This document shows, piece after piece, positions 28,467 to 37,583 of a DNA stretch of 64,000 nt (position 1 is its first letter; every line of letters starts with the position of its first letter). This DNA is from Microbacterium sp. BR1. Its GTDB lineage: Bacteria; Actinomycetota; Actinomycetes; Actinomycetales; Microbacteriaceae. The stretch covers positions 274,548 to 338,547 of the forward strand of contig NZ_NMUN01000003.1 in the NCBI RefSeq assembly GCF_002812725.1. Reading direction: 5' to 3'. The position numbers and the translations under genes were made by a program. The notes under the pieces were generated by a model. The model was not told where the DNA came from and searched no databases. It saw nothing but the letters and a program-made list of their open reading frames with translations.

Positions 28467-29360
28467 GTGCCCGAATTCGACGCGATCGCAGATCGCCGCA
28501 CCGTAACGCTCAAGGGCGGCGGCGAGCTCTCGCTTTCGTGGGCTGCCGTGACGCATCGCGGGATGCGTCGTGAGCTCAATCAGGACGCCGTTCTCGCCGA
28601 CTATCCGCTCTTCATCGTCGCGGACGGTATGGGCGGGCATCTGGGCGGCGAGATCGCCAGCGCGAGCGCGGTCGATCGCCTCGGAGATCTCGTGCGTGAC
28701 GGCCGGATCAACCCGAAGTCGATCGAGAAGGCGCTCTCGCGCGCGGTGAAGGACATCATCGCCCACCCCGAGGCGACCGACGACGGCACCGGGACCACGG
28801 TCACCGGGATCTTCCTCGAGACCACGGGCATCGAACCCACGTGGGTGACTCTCAACATCGGTGACTCCCGCGTCTACCTGTTGCGTGACGGAACGCTGGC
28901 CCAGGTCACGACGGATCACTCGGTCGTCCAAGAGCTCATCGCCTCCGGCCGTCTCAGCCCGGAAGAGGCCGAGAACCACCCCTACGGAAACGTCATCACG
29001 CGCGCCGTGGGTCCGAGCGAGAGCGTGCACCCCGACTACATTCGCCTGGACGTGCTCGATGGGGATCGCTTCGTCATCTGTTCCGACGGGCTGACCAAGG
29101 AGCTCACCGACTTCGGCATCCGTCACTTCCTGCTCGAGAACGACGATCCGCGGGTCGCGATCGAGCAGATGATGCAGGCGTGCCTCGATAACGGAGGACG
29201 AGACAACATCTCGATCGTCGTCGTCGACGTGCGGCGTCCGGGAACGCGCCCGGCCGACGTGACCGACGACGACACCGACACGGCCGAGCGCGGTTCCGCG
29301 CGACGACCGCAGGCCACCGTGTCGGAGAGTTCCTCCCCAGAGCCGGCTGCCGGCGCCTGA
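28467..29360 (+). CDS. PP2C-family serine/threonine protein phosphatase
   Basis: 297 residues. The metal-dependent phosphatase fold shows the ordered motifs RRELNQDAVL, FIVADGMGGHLGGEIAS (metal aspartate), NIGDSRVYLLRDG, VTTDHSVVQELI, ITRAVG and DGLTKEL, with the final GGRDNISIVVVDV metal site. An acidic Ser/Thr-rich tail of about 40 residues follows (DVTDDDTDTAERG). There is no transmembrane segment, so it is cytosolic, unlike PstP. It sits 58 nt before the EccC-like ATPase. Co-transcription and functional linkage to phospho-signalling (FHA/kinase systems) are inference. Confidence 0.92.
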   Translation: MPEFDAIADRRTVTLKGGGELSLSWAAVTHRGMRRELNQDAVLADYPLFIVADGMGGHLGGEIASASAVDRLGDLVRDGRINPKSIEKALSRAVKDIIAHPEATDDGTGTTVTGIFLETTGIEPTWVTLNIGDSRVYLLRDGTLAQVTTDHSVVQELIASGRLSPEEAENHPYGNVITRAVGPSESVHPDYIRLDVLDGDRFVICSDGLTKELTDFGIRHFLLENDDPRVAIEQMMQACLDNGGRDNISIVVVDVRRPGTRPADVTDDDTDTAERGSARRPQATVSESSSPEPAAGA

Positions 29361-29418
29361 TCCCCGGATCGGGCTCACCGGCACCATTGTCCGTGGTGTC
29401 ACGCGTTGACTGGGGCAT

Positions 29419-32310
29419 GTGCCCCTCGATGATCCCCTGACGCTTCCCGCGCCGCCCGTCCTGCCCTCCCGGGCGCCTTTTCCTCTCGTCGCGACGATGG
29501 TGCCCCTCGTCGGTGGCGTCGCGCTCTGGGCCATCATCGGCTCGCCGTTCGCCCTCCTGTTTGCGCTCCTCGGCCCGCTCGTGGCGGTCGGCGGGCTCCT
29601 CGACCAGGTGCGGGGAGGCCGCCGCCGCAGAGCACGGGCCGAGGCCGAGTACGAGCGGGTGCTGGCCGAGATCGAAGCCGCCGCGACCGTGCGCCACGCG
29701 CGCGAACGGCGAGAACTGCGTGCGCTGCATCCGGATGTCTCGGCGTTCTCTCAGCGCTCCGAAGAGATCTGGCGACGACGAACCCCGGGGTCGCGACATC
29801 TCGTCGTGGGTCGAGGCGAGCGCCCGAGCGATCTCCGGCTGACGGGCGATACGTCGCGACCCGAGGCCGAGCGGCTACGCCGCAGCGTCGCCAGCCTCCG
29901 GGACGCACCGCTCACGGTCGATTGGCGCGTCGGCGTGGCGGTGCGCGGTGAACCGGCGCTCGCGCGCGCCGTCGTTCGCGGGCTCGTCCTGCAGCTCTGC
30001 CTCGCGCATACGCCCGAGGCGCTGCGGGTGACGGGTCCTGAGCCGGAGCGATGGGAGTGGATGTCGGGGCTCCCGCACCAGGCGCTGCACGGTGACGGGC
30101 ACCGCGACGAGTACGGTGCTGTGCTCCGCGACGGGTACGGCGACCCGCTTCGCGTGTCGGGCATCGGCGAGGGCCCCATGCAGCTCGTCGTGAGCCCCGC
30201 TGACTCCGGTCCCGCGCGCAGGGGCATCCTCATGACGTGGGGTCCGGCGGGGTCGACGATCGATCCGCGGTGCGCTGTGGTCCTCGACGTGCGTGAACCG
30301 GACGACGCGACCCTCACAGTCGGGACGGATCGAGTCGAGCTGGCCGTCGAGGCGCTTTCGGAGGGCCAGGCGCGGGCGATGGCACGCCTGCTCGCGGAGC
30401 GTGGACGGGTGCTCTACGGGCGAGATGAGACGGAGGGTCCGGTCTCGTTCGCTTCGGTGCGCGACGCCCTCGGGGTCGGTGAGCCCGGGGGTCTATCCGT
30501 GGCCCTGGGGCGCGCGGGCGACGGCGACGTGCTCGTGGACCTCGTCCGCGATGGACCGCACGCCGTCGTCACGGGCATCACGGGCAGCGGCAAGTCCGAG
30601 CTGCTGACGACGTGGATAACGGCGCTGTGCGCCGCCTATTCGACACGAGAGGTCTCCTTCCTCCTCGCCGATTTCAAGGGCGGGATGACGTTCGACGCGC
30701 TCGCGGACCTCCCGCACGTCACGGGCGTGATCACCGACCTGGACGGCGGGTCCGCCGAGCGGGCGATCGCGAGCCTGCGGGCCGAGCTGCGCCGACGCGA
30801 GCACGAGCTCGCGCTTCGCGGTGCGCGGGACATCACCGACCCGCGGGTCGATCTGCCCCGGCTCGTGATCGTCGTGGACGAGTTCGCGGCGCTTCTCGCC
30901 GAGCACGATGGGCTGCACCGCATCTTCGCGGATGTCGCGGCGCGGGGGCGGGCGCTCGGCCTGCACCTCATCCTCGGTTCGCAGCGTGTGTCGGGCGCAA
31001 TGGCCGACGCGCTGCTCGCCAACTGCCCGCTCCGCGTGGCGTTGCGCTCGGCGGATGCGGCGGATAGCCGCGCGGTGCTGGGTGACGACTCCGCCGCGCG
31101 TCTTCCCGGGGGCTCGGCCGGCCGGGGGCGGGCATTCGTCCGGCGCGCGGGCGACACCGCCCCACAGGCTCTGCGCGTCGCGCTGACGAGCAGCGCCGAG
31201 CTTGCGGACGTGGCGCGCTCGACCCGACCGCAGGGTGCTCCCCGCGCGCCGTGGCTGCCGGCCCTCCCGGGTCAGGTCACGCTGCAAGACCTCCGCGAGC
31301 GGTCGGATGCCGACGGGGCCGTGCTGCTGGCCCTCGCCGACGACCCGGCTCGTCAGCGGCAGTTCCCGATCGCGCTCGCCGAGACCAGCGGCCTTGCCGT
31401 CATCGGGCGCGGTGCATCCGGAAAGTCGTCTATCGTCGCGCTCATCGCGGCTCAGGTCGCTGACGCGATCGTGGTGCCCGACGATCTCGAGGCGGCGTGG
31501 GACACGCTGATGGGCGAGCGAGAGACGGGGCTCTGGCTCGTGGACGACGCGGATGACCTGCTTGCCCGATTCCCGCCCGACCACGCCGTCGCCGTGGGGG
31601 AGCGCCTCGACCGGATCGCGCGTTCGGGACGGCTGATCGTGACGGCGCGCTCCCTGTCGGGTCGCCTGGGTCGGATCATCGACACGCTGCCGCAGCGCGC
31701 GCTCCTCGCGCTCACCACGCGCGCGGATCACGTCGCCGCGGGAGGTGAGGGCAGCGGGTTCCGGCCGGACCTGCCGCCCGGCCGTGGAAGATTCGCGGGC
31801 TGGGATGTGCAGTTCGCCCGCGTCGAGGAGCGCCCCGCGTCGACGCCTCCGAGTCTGGGAACGTGGACACCGGGGGTGCTCACGGGGGTCGTCACGCGAC
31901 AGACGGACGCGACCGCCGCGGCGCTGCGTACCCGCGTGGGCAGAACCGCGGGCGTACGCCTACTCCGGGACACACCGCTCGGCGTGCGGCTGGGCGATGT
32001 TCAGAGGGGCGATGTTCACAGGGGCGCCGTTCAGACGGGCGACGTTCAGACGGGCGATGTGCGGGCGGAATCATCGACGGCGCAGATTCTCGTCGGCGAC
32101 GGCGAGGAGTGGTTGGCGCGCTGGGGCCTGTTGCAGGAGCTGCGGCCGAGGCATCCGTTGATCGTCGACGCGGACTGCGCGTCCGAGTTGCGGACGGTAG
32201 CCGGGGAGCGCTCGCTTCCGCCGTACGCCCGCCCGGGCGCGGGACGAGCATGGCTGTGCGCCCCGGGAGCGCGTCCGGCACGGGTGGATCTGCGGGGATC
32301 GTCGAGGTGA
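29419..32310 (+). CDS. Orphan FtsK/EccC-like secretion-type ATPase
   Basis: 963 residues. The N-terminus has a membrane pair at about residues 23-55, then a basic region and a helical stretch (ARERRELRALHPD) like the EccC/EssC cytoplasmic neck. ATPase domain 1 has Walker A TGSGKS (Lys392), Walker B VIVVDEF (Asp487-Glu488) and the SQRVSG segment. A second, more degenerate ATPase domain has a P-loop GRGASGKSS (Lys669) and LWLVDDADDLL as a Walker-B-like strand. Residues 859-882 are five GDVQR/T pentads. The layout resembles the type VII secretion ATPase EccC, but no WXG100, EccB, EccD or mycosin gene is present nearby. DNA-translocase function cannot be excluded. It is preceded by PP2C. The start is a GTG without a strong ribosome site. 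Confidence 0.82.
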   Translation: MPLDDPLTLPAPPVLPSRAPFPLVATMVPLVGGVALWAIIGSPFALLFALLGPLVAVGGLLDQVRGGRRRRARAEAEYERVLAEIEAAATVRHARERRELRALHPDVSAFSQRSEEIWRRRTPGSRHLVVGRGERPSDLRLTGDTSRPEAERLRRSVASLRDAPLTVDWRVGVAVRGEPALARAVVRGLVLQLCLAHTPEALRVTGPEPERWEWMSGLPHQALHGDGHRDEYGAVLRDGYGDPLRVSGIGEGPMQLVVSPADSGPARRGILMTWGPAGSTIDPRCAVVLDVREPDDATLTVGTDRVELAVEALSEGQARAMARLLAERGRVLYGRDETEGPVSFASVRDALGVGEPGGLSVALGRAGDGDVLVDLVRDGPHAVVTGITGSGKSELLTTWITALCAAYSTREVSFLLADFKGGMTFDALADLPHVTGVITDLDGGSAERAIASLRAELRRREHELALRGARDITDPRVDLPRLVIVVDEFAALLAEHDGLHRIFADVAARGRALGLHLILGSQRVSGAMADALLANCPLRVALRSADAADSRAVLGDDSAARLPGGSAGRGRAFVRRAGDTAPQALRVALTSSAELADVARSTRPQGAPRAPWLPALPGQVTLQDLRERSDADGAVLLALADDPARQRQFPIALAETSGLAVIGRGASGKSSIVALIAAQVADAIVVPDDLEAAWDTLMGERETGLWLVDDADDLLARFPPDHAVAVGERLDRIARSGRLIVTARSLSGRLGRIIDTLPQRALLALTTRADHVAAGGEGSGFRPDLPPGRGRFAGWDVQFARVEERPASTPPSLGTWTPGVLTGVVTRQTDATAAALRTRVGRTAGVRLLRDTPLGVRLGDVQRGDVHRGAVQTGDVQTGDVRAESSTAQILVGDGEEWLARWGLLQELRPRHPLIVDADCASELRTVAGERSLPPYARPGAGRAWLCAPGARPARVDLRGSSR
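31993..32064 (+). repeat. 15-nt tandem repeat inside the EccC-like gene
   Basis: Five in-frame units of 15 nt (the last partial) encode GDVQR, GDVHR, GAVQT, GDVQT, GDVR. DNA identity between units is high, so the array is recent or kept homogeneous. Confidence 0.85.
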
Positions 32311-32428
32311 TGTGGCAGGTGCGGCGCGGGTCGTCGAGGCCGCGCCGGGGGGCGCATTGCGCGGGGGAGACGCCCGAAGACACGATTCTCTCTTGCGGTG
32401 AAGGCTCCGGCTCGGCCAAGGTGTGGAC

Positions 32429-33976
32429 ATGACCGCCACCACTCCGATCGACCTCCGCCGTCCCGAAGGCAAGGGTCTCGCCGCCGGCACGCTGGGGCTC
32501 TGGGGTTCGACCGTGATCGGACTGGCCTCGACCGCGCCGGTCTACTCGCTCGTCGCCACCCTCGGCTTCGTCGTGCTCGCGGTAGGTGCCCAGGCCCCGA
32601 TCGCGTTCGTGATCGCCTTCATCCCCATGCTCTTCATCGCGTTCGCGTACCGCGAGCTGAATAGAGCCGTGCCCGACTGCGGCACCACGTTCACGTGGGG
32701 CACCAAAGCATTCGGACCGTTCGTCGGGTGGATGGGTGGCTGGGGCGTCGCGGTCGCCGGAATGGTCGTGCTGGCAAACCTCGCCCAGATCGCCGGCATC
32801 TACCTGTGGTCCCTCATCGGCGACGGATCGCTCGCCGACAACGTGCCGCTCGTGACCGCCACAGGGGTCGCCTTCATCGCCGCGATGACCTGGGTCAGCT
32901 GGCGGGGCGTCGAGATCGGCGAACGGGTGCAGAACGTCCTGCTCGCGATCCAATACCTCGCCCTCGCCATCTTCGTGATCGCGGCCCTCACCCAGTTCTT
33001 CTCGGGCACCGCACCCGGCGCGACGCCCTTCGACTGGGCATGGTTCAACCCGCTGGGCTTCACCGACTGGTCGGGCTTCACCGAGGCCGTCCTGCTCGCG
33101 CTCTTCATCTACTGGGGATGGGACACCTGCCTCGCGCTCAACGAAGAGACGAAGGATCCCAAGCGCATCCCCGGTCTCGCCGCCCTGCTGACCACGGTCA
33201 TCCTGCTCGTCACGTACGTCACGGTCACGGTCGCCGCCATGATGTACGCGGGCCTCGGCACCGACGGCACAGGCCTCGGTAACGAGGCGAACGCCGCAGA
33301 CTTCTTCCTGGCGATCAAGGACGGGCTGCTCGGTCCGTTCGGCTGGGTCCTGGTCGTCGCGGTGCTGATCTCGGCCGTCTCGTCGACGCAGACCACCATC
33401 CTGCCCACGGCGCGCGGCACCCTCGCCATGGCCGCGTACAAGGCCCTGCCGCGGCGCTTCGCGACCGTGCACCCGCGGTACAAGACCCCGTCGTTCTCGA
33501 CCCTCGTGATGGGCGCCGTCGCCTCCCTGTACTACGTCGGCATGACCCTGATCAGCGACAACATCCTGCAGGACTCGATCCTGTCGCTCGGACTCGCTAT
33601 CGCGTTCTACTACGCCATCACCGGCTTCGCCTGCGTCTGGTACTTCCGCCGAGACCTGTTCCGCTCGGGCCGGGATTTCTTCTACAAGGGTCTCCTGCCG
33701 CTGCTGGGCGCGCTCATGCTCACCTACGCGTTCGTGCAGTCCGCTATCGACATGTACGACGTCGACTACGGTTACACCGTTCTGCTCGGCATCGGCGGCA
33801 CTTTCGTGGTCGGCGTCGGTGCCCTCGCGATCGGCGTCCTGTTGATGCTGATCTGGTTCGCCTTCCCGCGGTCGAAGCCCTTCTTCCGAGGGGAGACACT
33901 CAACCGCGACTCCGAGGTGCTCGTACCCGAAGACCCGGCCGACTATGGACGGTCGATCGACGGAGGTCTCGTCTGA
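32429..33976 (+). CDS. APC-superfamily amino-acid/polyamine permease
   Basis: 515 residues with about 12 transmembrane helices. The N-terminal signature AAGTLGLWGSTVIGLASTAPVYSL is the TM1 substrate-site region of the APC fold. YRELNRAVPDCGTTFTWGTKAFG, next to TM3, is characteristic of amino-acid permeases. The C-terminus is soluble and acidic. Substrate unknown. The ATG (32429) with AAGG upstream is preferred over an overlapping GTG two codons earlier. A hairpin follows the stop. The next gene, asparaginase, converges on it; a link to asparagine/aspartate use is conceivable but only inference. Confidence 0.9.
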   Translation: MTATTPIDLRRPEGKGLAAGTLGLWGSTVIGLASTAPVYSLVATLGFVVLAVGAQAPIAFVIAFIPMLFIAFAYRELNRAVPDCGTTFTWGTKAFGPFVGWMGGWGVAVAGMVVLANLAQIAGIYLWSLIGDGSLADNVPLVTATGVAFIAAMTWVSWRGVEIGERVQNVLLAIQYLALAIFVIAALTQFFSGTAPGATPFDWAWFNPLGFTDWSGFTEAVLLALFIYWGWDTCLALNEETKDPKRIPGLAALLTTVILLVTYVTVTVAAMMYAGLGTDGTGLGNEANAADFFLAIKDGLLGPFGWVLVVAVLISAVSSTQTTILPTARGTLAMAAYKALPRRFATVHPRYKTPSFSTLVMGAVASLYYVGMTLISDNILQDSILSLGLAIAFYYAITGFACVWYFRRDLFRSGRDFFYKGLLPLLGALMLTYAFVQSAIDMYDVDYGYTVLLGIGGTFVVGVGALAIGVLLMLIWFAFPRSKPFFRGETLNRDSEVLVPEDPADYGRSIDGGLV

Positions 33977-33987
33977 GCATGATGCGC

Positions 33988-34006
33988 GGGCGGGATGATC
34001 CCGCCC
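33988..34006. terminator. Terminator between permease and asparaginase
   Basis: A tight 8-bp stem GGGCGGGA / TCCCGCCC with a 3-nt loop, placed between convergent genes and so usable in both directions. Confidence 0.6.
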
Positions 34007-34025
34007 CGGGTCACGCGATGGCGAC

Positions 34026-35021
34026 TCAGACGGTGACGGCCGCGCGGATGCGGCCGACGACCTCAGCGCCTCCGCGGATATCCAGGTGCAGGTCGTCCGC
34101 CACGAGCGCGACGTCCGCGGCGCTGAGGGCGCCCGCCGTCTGAAGCAGGGTGAGCGCCACGATCGGCGCGGCGCGCTGGCCGCCGTCGAGCATCTTCAGC
34201 GCCACCGTCGTCCCATCGGGGGCGACCGCGACCTGGACGCCCTCAGCGCCGAGCTTCGCGAACACGCCGAGGCGCTCGCCGAGGATCGTGTCGGGTTGGT
34301 CGGGTCCGGCGATCGTCCAGGGATTCTCCCGCACGGCGCCAACGACGGATGCCGCGTGGCGGTGCAGGGCGAACGGCGAGCGCTCGGACGCGGTCCCCAT
34401 GCGGTGGATACCGCGCGCGAGCCCGGTCAACGTCACTGCGTGGACGGGCGCACCGCATCCGTCGACCACGCTCGCCTGGACCTTCTCGCCCGCGAGGCGC
34501 TCGATCGTATCGCGCACGTGACGCTGCAGCGGATGCTCGAGGTCGAGGTAATCCGCCGTGTCCCAGCCGTTCGCGACGCAGGTGAGGAGCATCGCCGCGT
34601 GCTTGCCCGAGCAGTTCATGCGGATCGACGACGCGGGATCGAGGTCGCGGATCTGCCGGTCGCGCGTCTCGGGATCGGACGCGCGTGCCGCGGGGCAGCC
34701 CAGGGCGTCCTCGGTCAGTCCCGCCTGATGGAGGATCGCGCGGACGACCTCGACGTGCCGGTCGGTTCCGGTGTGGCTTGCTGTGGCGAGGCCGAGGCGC
34801 TCACCCGCGAGCTCGGCATTGGCCGTGAGCATTCCGACCGCCTGGAGCGGCTTGAGGCTGGAACGGGGCAGCAGCGTCGCCTCGGCGTCGCCGAAGGATG
34901 CGCGGACGGTTCCGTCGGGCGCGAGCACGACCGCGGCACCGCTATGACGAGACTCGACGAATCCGCCGCGATCGACGGTCGCGAGTTCGACGGCGCCCGG
35001 AACAGAGAGGGATTTCGACAC
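34026..35021 (-). CDS. Asparaginase (AnsA/AsnII-type, thermolabile family)
   Basis: 331 residues. It matches the Rhizobium-type L-asparaginase II family rather than the E. coli type. Visible motifs are LPRSSLKPLQA near residue 50, ASHTGTDRHV, MNCSGKHAAML and the DGCGAPVHAV segment with the family cysteine. It would hydrolyse asparagine to aspartate and ammonia. Two adjacent GTG codons (35024, 35021) can start it; the second lies exactly 6 nt after a TAGGCT box and was chosen. No signal peptide is seen, so cytosolic. Confidence 0.88.
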   Translation of the reverse strand: MSKSLSVPGAVELATVDRGGFVESRHSGAAVVLAPDGTVRASFGDAEATLLPRSSLKPLQAVGMLTANAELAGERLGLATASHTGTDRHVEVVRAILHQAGLTEDALGCPAARASDPETRDRQIRDLDPASSIRMNCSGKHAAMLLTCVANGWDTADYLDLEHPLQRHVRDTIERLAGEKVQASVVDGCGAPVHAVTLTGLARGIHRMGTASERSPFALHRHAASVVGAVRENPWTIAGPDQPDTILGERLGVFAKLGAEGVQVAVAPDGTTVALKMLDGGQRAAPIVALTLLQTAGALSAADVALVADDLHLDIRGGAEVVGRIRAAVTV

Positions 35022-35027
35022 CACGTC

Positions 35028-35033
35028 AGCCTA
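35028..35033 (-). promoter_or_regulatory. -10 box (TAGGCT) of the asparaginase gene
   Basis: Minus-strand TAGGCT, 6 nt, then GTG (35021). Leaderless geometry. Confidence 0.55.
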
Positions 35034-35104
35034 ATCGCGTCGCCGCGCGCCGACGGATGGCAGAGCTTCGAGCCCGCGATCGCCCCCGGGCGCACGCGGC
35101 GTGC

Positions 35105-35110
35105 GACACT
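35105..35110 (+). promoter_or_regulatory. Weak -10 box (GACACT) of the OsmC gene
   Basis: GACACT ends 6 nt before the ATG at 35117. The hexamer is off-consensus at its first base but the spacing fits the local rule. Confidence 0.3.
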
Positions 35111-35116
35111 TCCGGT

Positions 35117-35590
35117 ATGAACGGCGAGCACCTCTACCGCGTCGCGACGACCTGGACGGGCGACCGGGGCACCGGCACCAGCGGCTACCGCGACTACGAC
35201 AGGGCGGTGACGATCGAGATCGCCGGTAAACCGGTGCTCGAGGCATCCGCGGATCGTCCGTTTCGGGGCGACCCCGCCAAGTGGAACCCCGAGGACCTGC
35301 TCGTCTCTGCGCTCTCGGAATGCCACCTGCTGAGCTACCTGCATGCCTGCGTCACGCTCGGGGTGGTGGTCGTGGGGTACACCGACGAGGCGGAAGGCAG
35401 GATGGTGCTCGACGGTCGCGGGGGTGGCGCATTCACCGAGGTCGTTCTGCGGCCGCGCGTCGTGGTCGCGGATGCCGCCATGCGCGACGAGGCTCACCGC
35501 GCGCACACGCTCGCCCACGAGTGGTGCTTCATCGCGAACTCCGTCAACTTCCCGGTCCGCCACGAGGCGACGATCGAGGTCGCGAGCTGA
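35117..35590 (+). CDS. OsmC-family peroxiredoxin-like protein
   Basis: 157 residues. The two redox cysteines typical of OsmC/Ohr are present: Cys69 in ALSECHLLSYLHAC and Cys137 in HEWCFIANSVNFPV. The nearby Glu/Arg pattern (DRPFRGDPAKWNPEDLLVSAL) forms the active-site loop. It would reduce organic hydroperoxides in the cytoplasm; peroxidase activity is by family. Start ATG 35117; the open frame upstream overlaps the asparaginase gene and is not conserved. Confidence 0.88.
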   Translation: MNGEHLYRVATTWTGDRGTGTSGYRDYDRAVTIEIAGKPVLEASADRPFRGDPAKWNPEDLLVSALSECHLLSYLHACVTLGVVVVGYTDEAEGRMVLDGRGGGAFTEVVLRPRVVVADAAMRDEAHRAHTLAHEWCFIANSVNFPVRHEATIEVAS

Positions 35591-35622
35591 CGGATGCCGT
35601 GGGCACGCCGAGGGTCGAGACG

Positions 35623-36411
35623 TCAGAGTCGCTCGTGGGGAAGCGCGCGCTTGATCTTCTCGACGGCTCCGTGCGCGGGCGCCTCGTTGTAGGTCCCGGC
35701 GAGCTCCTGACCCGTGAGCGCGTGGATCGCCGCCATGATCTCGTCGGTCGCGCCGCGCCGGGCGCGGCCCGACTCGGGTGCCCCGTGATGCGACAGATCC
35801 AGAGGTTCGCCGAACCGCACCGTCACGCGTCGGCGGAGTGACGGCATCCGCGCGCCGACGGGCATGACTTCGGCGGTGCCGATCAGTCCGACGGGCACGA
35901 CGGGGGCGCCGGTCTGCAGGGCGAGGAACGCCGCGCCCGTCCGCCCGCGGTACAGGCGTCCGTCGAGCGATCGGGTGCCCTCGGGGTAGAGCGCGACGGC
36001 GCGGCCGGCGTCGAGGAGCGCCCGCTGCTGGTCGAGCGCATCGAGCGCGGCCTGGCCGGCACCGCGCTGAACAGGCACGGCGCCGATCGCGGAGAAGAAC
36101 TCGCGGGTGAACCATCCCGAGATTCCCGTGCCCTCGAAATAGGCAGACTTCGCCAGGAAGTGCACGGGGCGGGGCGCCGCGACGGGGATCGCGATCGAGT
36201 CGATGAACGAGAGATGGTTGCTCGCGAGAATCACCGGGCCCTCACGCGGTACCCGCTCGCGGCCCTCGACGATCGGGCGGTAGATGAGCCGGGCCAGCGG
36301 GGCGACCACCATGCGGCCCACGCCGTAGGTCAGTCCCATGCCACCCGGTTCGCGGCGATCCTGGGCGGTCGCGACGGGCGCGCCCGCGGGCTCCGGTTGT
36401 GCGGGGGTCAT
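35623..36411 (-). CDS. 1-acyl-glycerol-3-phosphate acyltransferase (PlsC family)
   Basis: 262 residues. It contains the acyltransferase HX4D motif in ASNHLSFID (about residues 62-70) and the lysophosphatidate-binding PEGTRS (about 138-143). It would acylate lysophosphatidic acid for membrane phospholipid synthesis, acting at the inner membrane face. Actinobacteria carry several paralogues, so the exact acceptor is not certain. The ATG is 6 nt after a TACCCT -10 box. It converges with the OsmC gene. Confidence 0.9.
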   Translation of the reverse strand: MTPAQPEPAGAPVATAQDRREPGGMGLTYGVGRMVVAPLARLIYRPIVEGRERVPREGPVILASNHLSFIDSIAIPVAAPRPVHFLAKSAYFEGTGISGWFTREFFSAIGAVPVQRGAGQAALDALDQQRALLDAGRAVALYPEGTRSLDGRLYRGRTGAAFLALQTGAPVVPVGLIGTAEVMPVGARMPSLRRRVTVRFGEPLDLSHHGAPESGRARRGATDEIMAAIHALTGQELAGTYNEAPAHGAVEKIKRALPHERL

Positions 36412-36417
36412 TGCCCG

Positions 36418-36423
36418 AGGGTA
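36418..36423 (-). promoter_or_regulatory. -10 box (TACCCT) of the PlsC-family gene
   Basis: Minus-strand TACCCT, 6 nt, then ATG (36411). Leaderless geometry. Confidence 0.5.
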
Positions 36424-36534
36424 TCGCGCGACGCATACGCGACGCGGAATCCAGCCCCGCGGACGCGTTCAGGTGAGTCAAAGGAATGTCCGACAGGATG
36501 GGCCTCTCTCCCCGAACAGCATTGAGGTCCATCC

Positions 36535-37482
36535 GTGCGCATTCGCCCGCTCGCCGCCCTGTCGGCGCTCGCCCTGTCCGCCATCGTCCTGGCCGGATGC
36601 TCCGGCACGAGCACGCCCGACGCCTCCGCCTCCGGCTCGTCGGCGCTGTGCGACGCGGCGGCGTCCTCCGGCAAGGCATCCGACTCGGTCACCGTCGAGG
36701 GTGAGATCGGCACGGTCTCGACGGCGACGTTCACCCCGGGGCTCGAGGTCGCAGCGCTCGAGCGCACGGTCATCACCGAGGGTGACGGCGACGCGCTCGA
36801 GGAGGGTGACTACGTCCAGTACGCGCTGAGCGCGTTCGCGGCCGACACCGGCGAGCGCCTCGGTGACGTCGGGTACGTTGACGGCGAACTCCTGCCCCAG
36901 CCGGTGACCGCGGGCCAGAGCATCGCTCAGATCCTGGGCTGCGCGAACGTCGGAACGCGGCTCGCGCTGACCTTCCCCGCAAGCCAGGACCAGTCCGGTG
37001 CGACGGTGGGCGCCCAGGTGTACGTCGTGGACGTCCTGGGTGTCACGCCGCTCGCCGCCTGGGGTGCCGATCAGGACCCCGTCGATGGCTTCCCGACCGT
37101 CGAACTCGCGGACGACGGTGCCCCGACGATCACCCTCCCGGAGAGCGAAGCCCCCACGACGGTCGACATCGAGGTGCTCAAGAAGGGCGACGGCGCGACC
37201 GTCAACCCGGGCGACACCGTGCTCGTGCAGTACACGGGCGTCAAGTGGTCGGATGGCACGGTCTTCGACTCGAGCTGGGACAAGGGTGCACCCGCGAGCT
37301 TCTCGACATCGGGGGTCGTCGACGGATTCCGTCAGGCGCTCGAGGGTCAGACGGTCGGCTCGCAGGTGGTCGTCGTGATCCCGCCCGAGTTCGGCTACGG
37401 CGCGGTCGAGGGCAACGAGTTGCAGAAGGAGACCCTCGTCTTCGTCGTCGACATCCTCGCCACGCAGCGCGCCGCGGGCTGA
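36535..37482 (+). CDS. FKBP-type peptidyl-prolyl isomerase lipoprotein
   Basis: 315 residues. The lipoprotein signal ends in the lipobox LAGC (Cys22), then a Ser/Ala-rich linker, so the protein is anchored on the outer face of the membrane. The C-terminal third (about 200-315) is a full FKBP domain: VLVQYTGVKWSDGTVFDSSW, VVDGFRQALEGQTVGSQVVVVIPPEFGYG. The middle part (about 70-175) looks like a degenerate FKBP fold (EGDYVQYALSAF, TFPASQ). It would catalyse proline isomerisation in exported proteins. The GTG start has TGAGG upstream. Confidence 0.9.
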   Translation: MRIRPLAALSALALSAIVLAGCSGTSTPDASASGSSALCDAAASSGKASDSVTVEGEIGTVSTATFTPGLEVAALERTVITEGDGDALEEGDYVQYALSAFAADTGERLGDVGYVDGELLPQPVTAGQSIAQILGCANVGTRLALTFPASQDQSGATVGAQVYVVDVLGVTPLAAWGADQDPVDGFPTVELADDGAPTITLPESEAPTTVDIEVLKKGDGATVNPGDTVLVQYTGVKWSDGTVFDSSWDKGAPASFSTSGVVDGFRQALEGQTVGSQVVVVIPPEFGYGAVEGNELQKETLVFVVDILATQRAAG

Positions 37483-37571
37483 TCCGCCGCCCGGTCGCTG
37501 AGGAACGGTTCGCCCCTCACGGAGCATGTCGGTCGCGGCGCTCGTCGAAGTGACCCGTCATGCCCGCTCGG

Positions 37572-37577
37572 TAGGCT
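37572..37577 (+). promoter_or_regulatory. -10 box (TAGGCT) of dxr
   Basis: TAGGCT, 6 nt, then ATG (37584). Leaderless geometry. Confidence 0.6.
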
Positions 37578-37583
37578 GACCGG

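Noticed and set aside
28195..28506. 103-codon plus-strand frame before the phosphatase gene
   Set aside because: It spans a terminator and a promoter and overlaps the phosphatase start; no family resemblance.
28467..32310. Complete type VII secretion locus
   Set aside because: Only an EccC-like ATPase is seen. No WXG100, EccB, EccD, EccE or mycosin candidates flank it.
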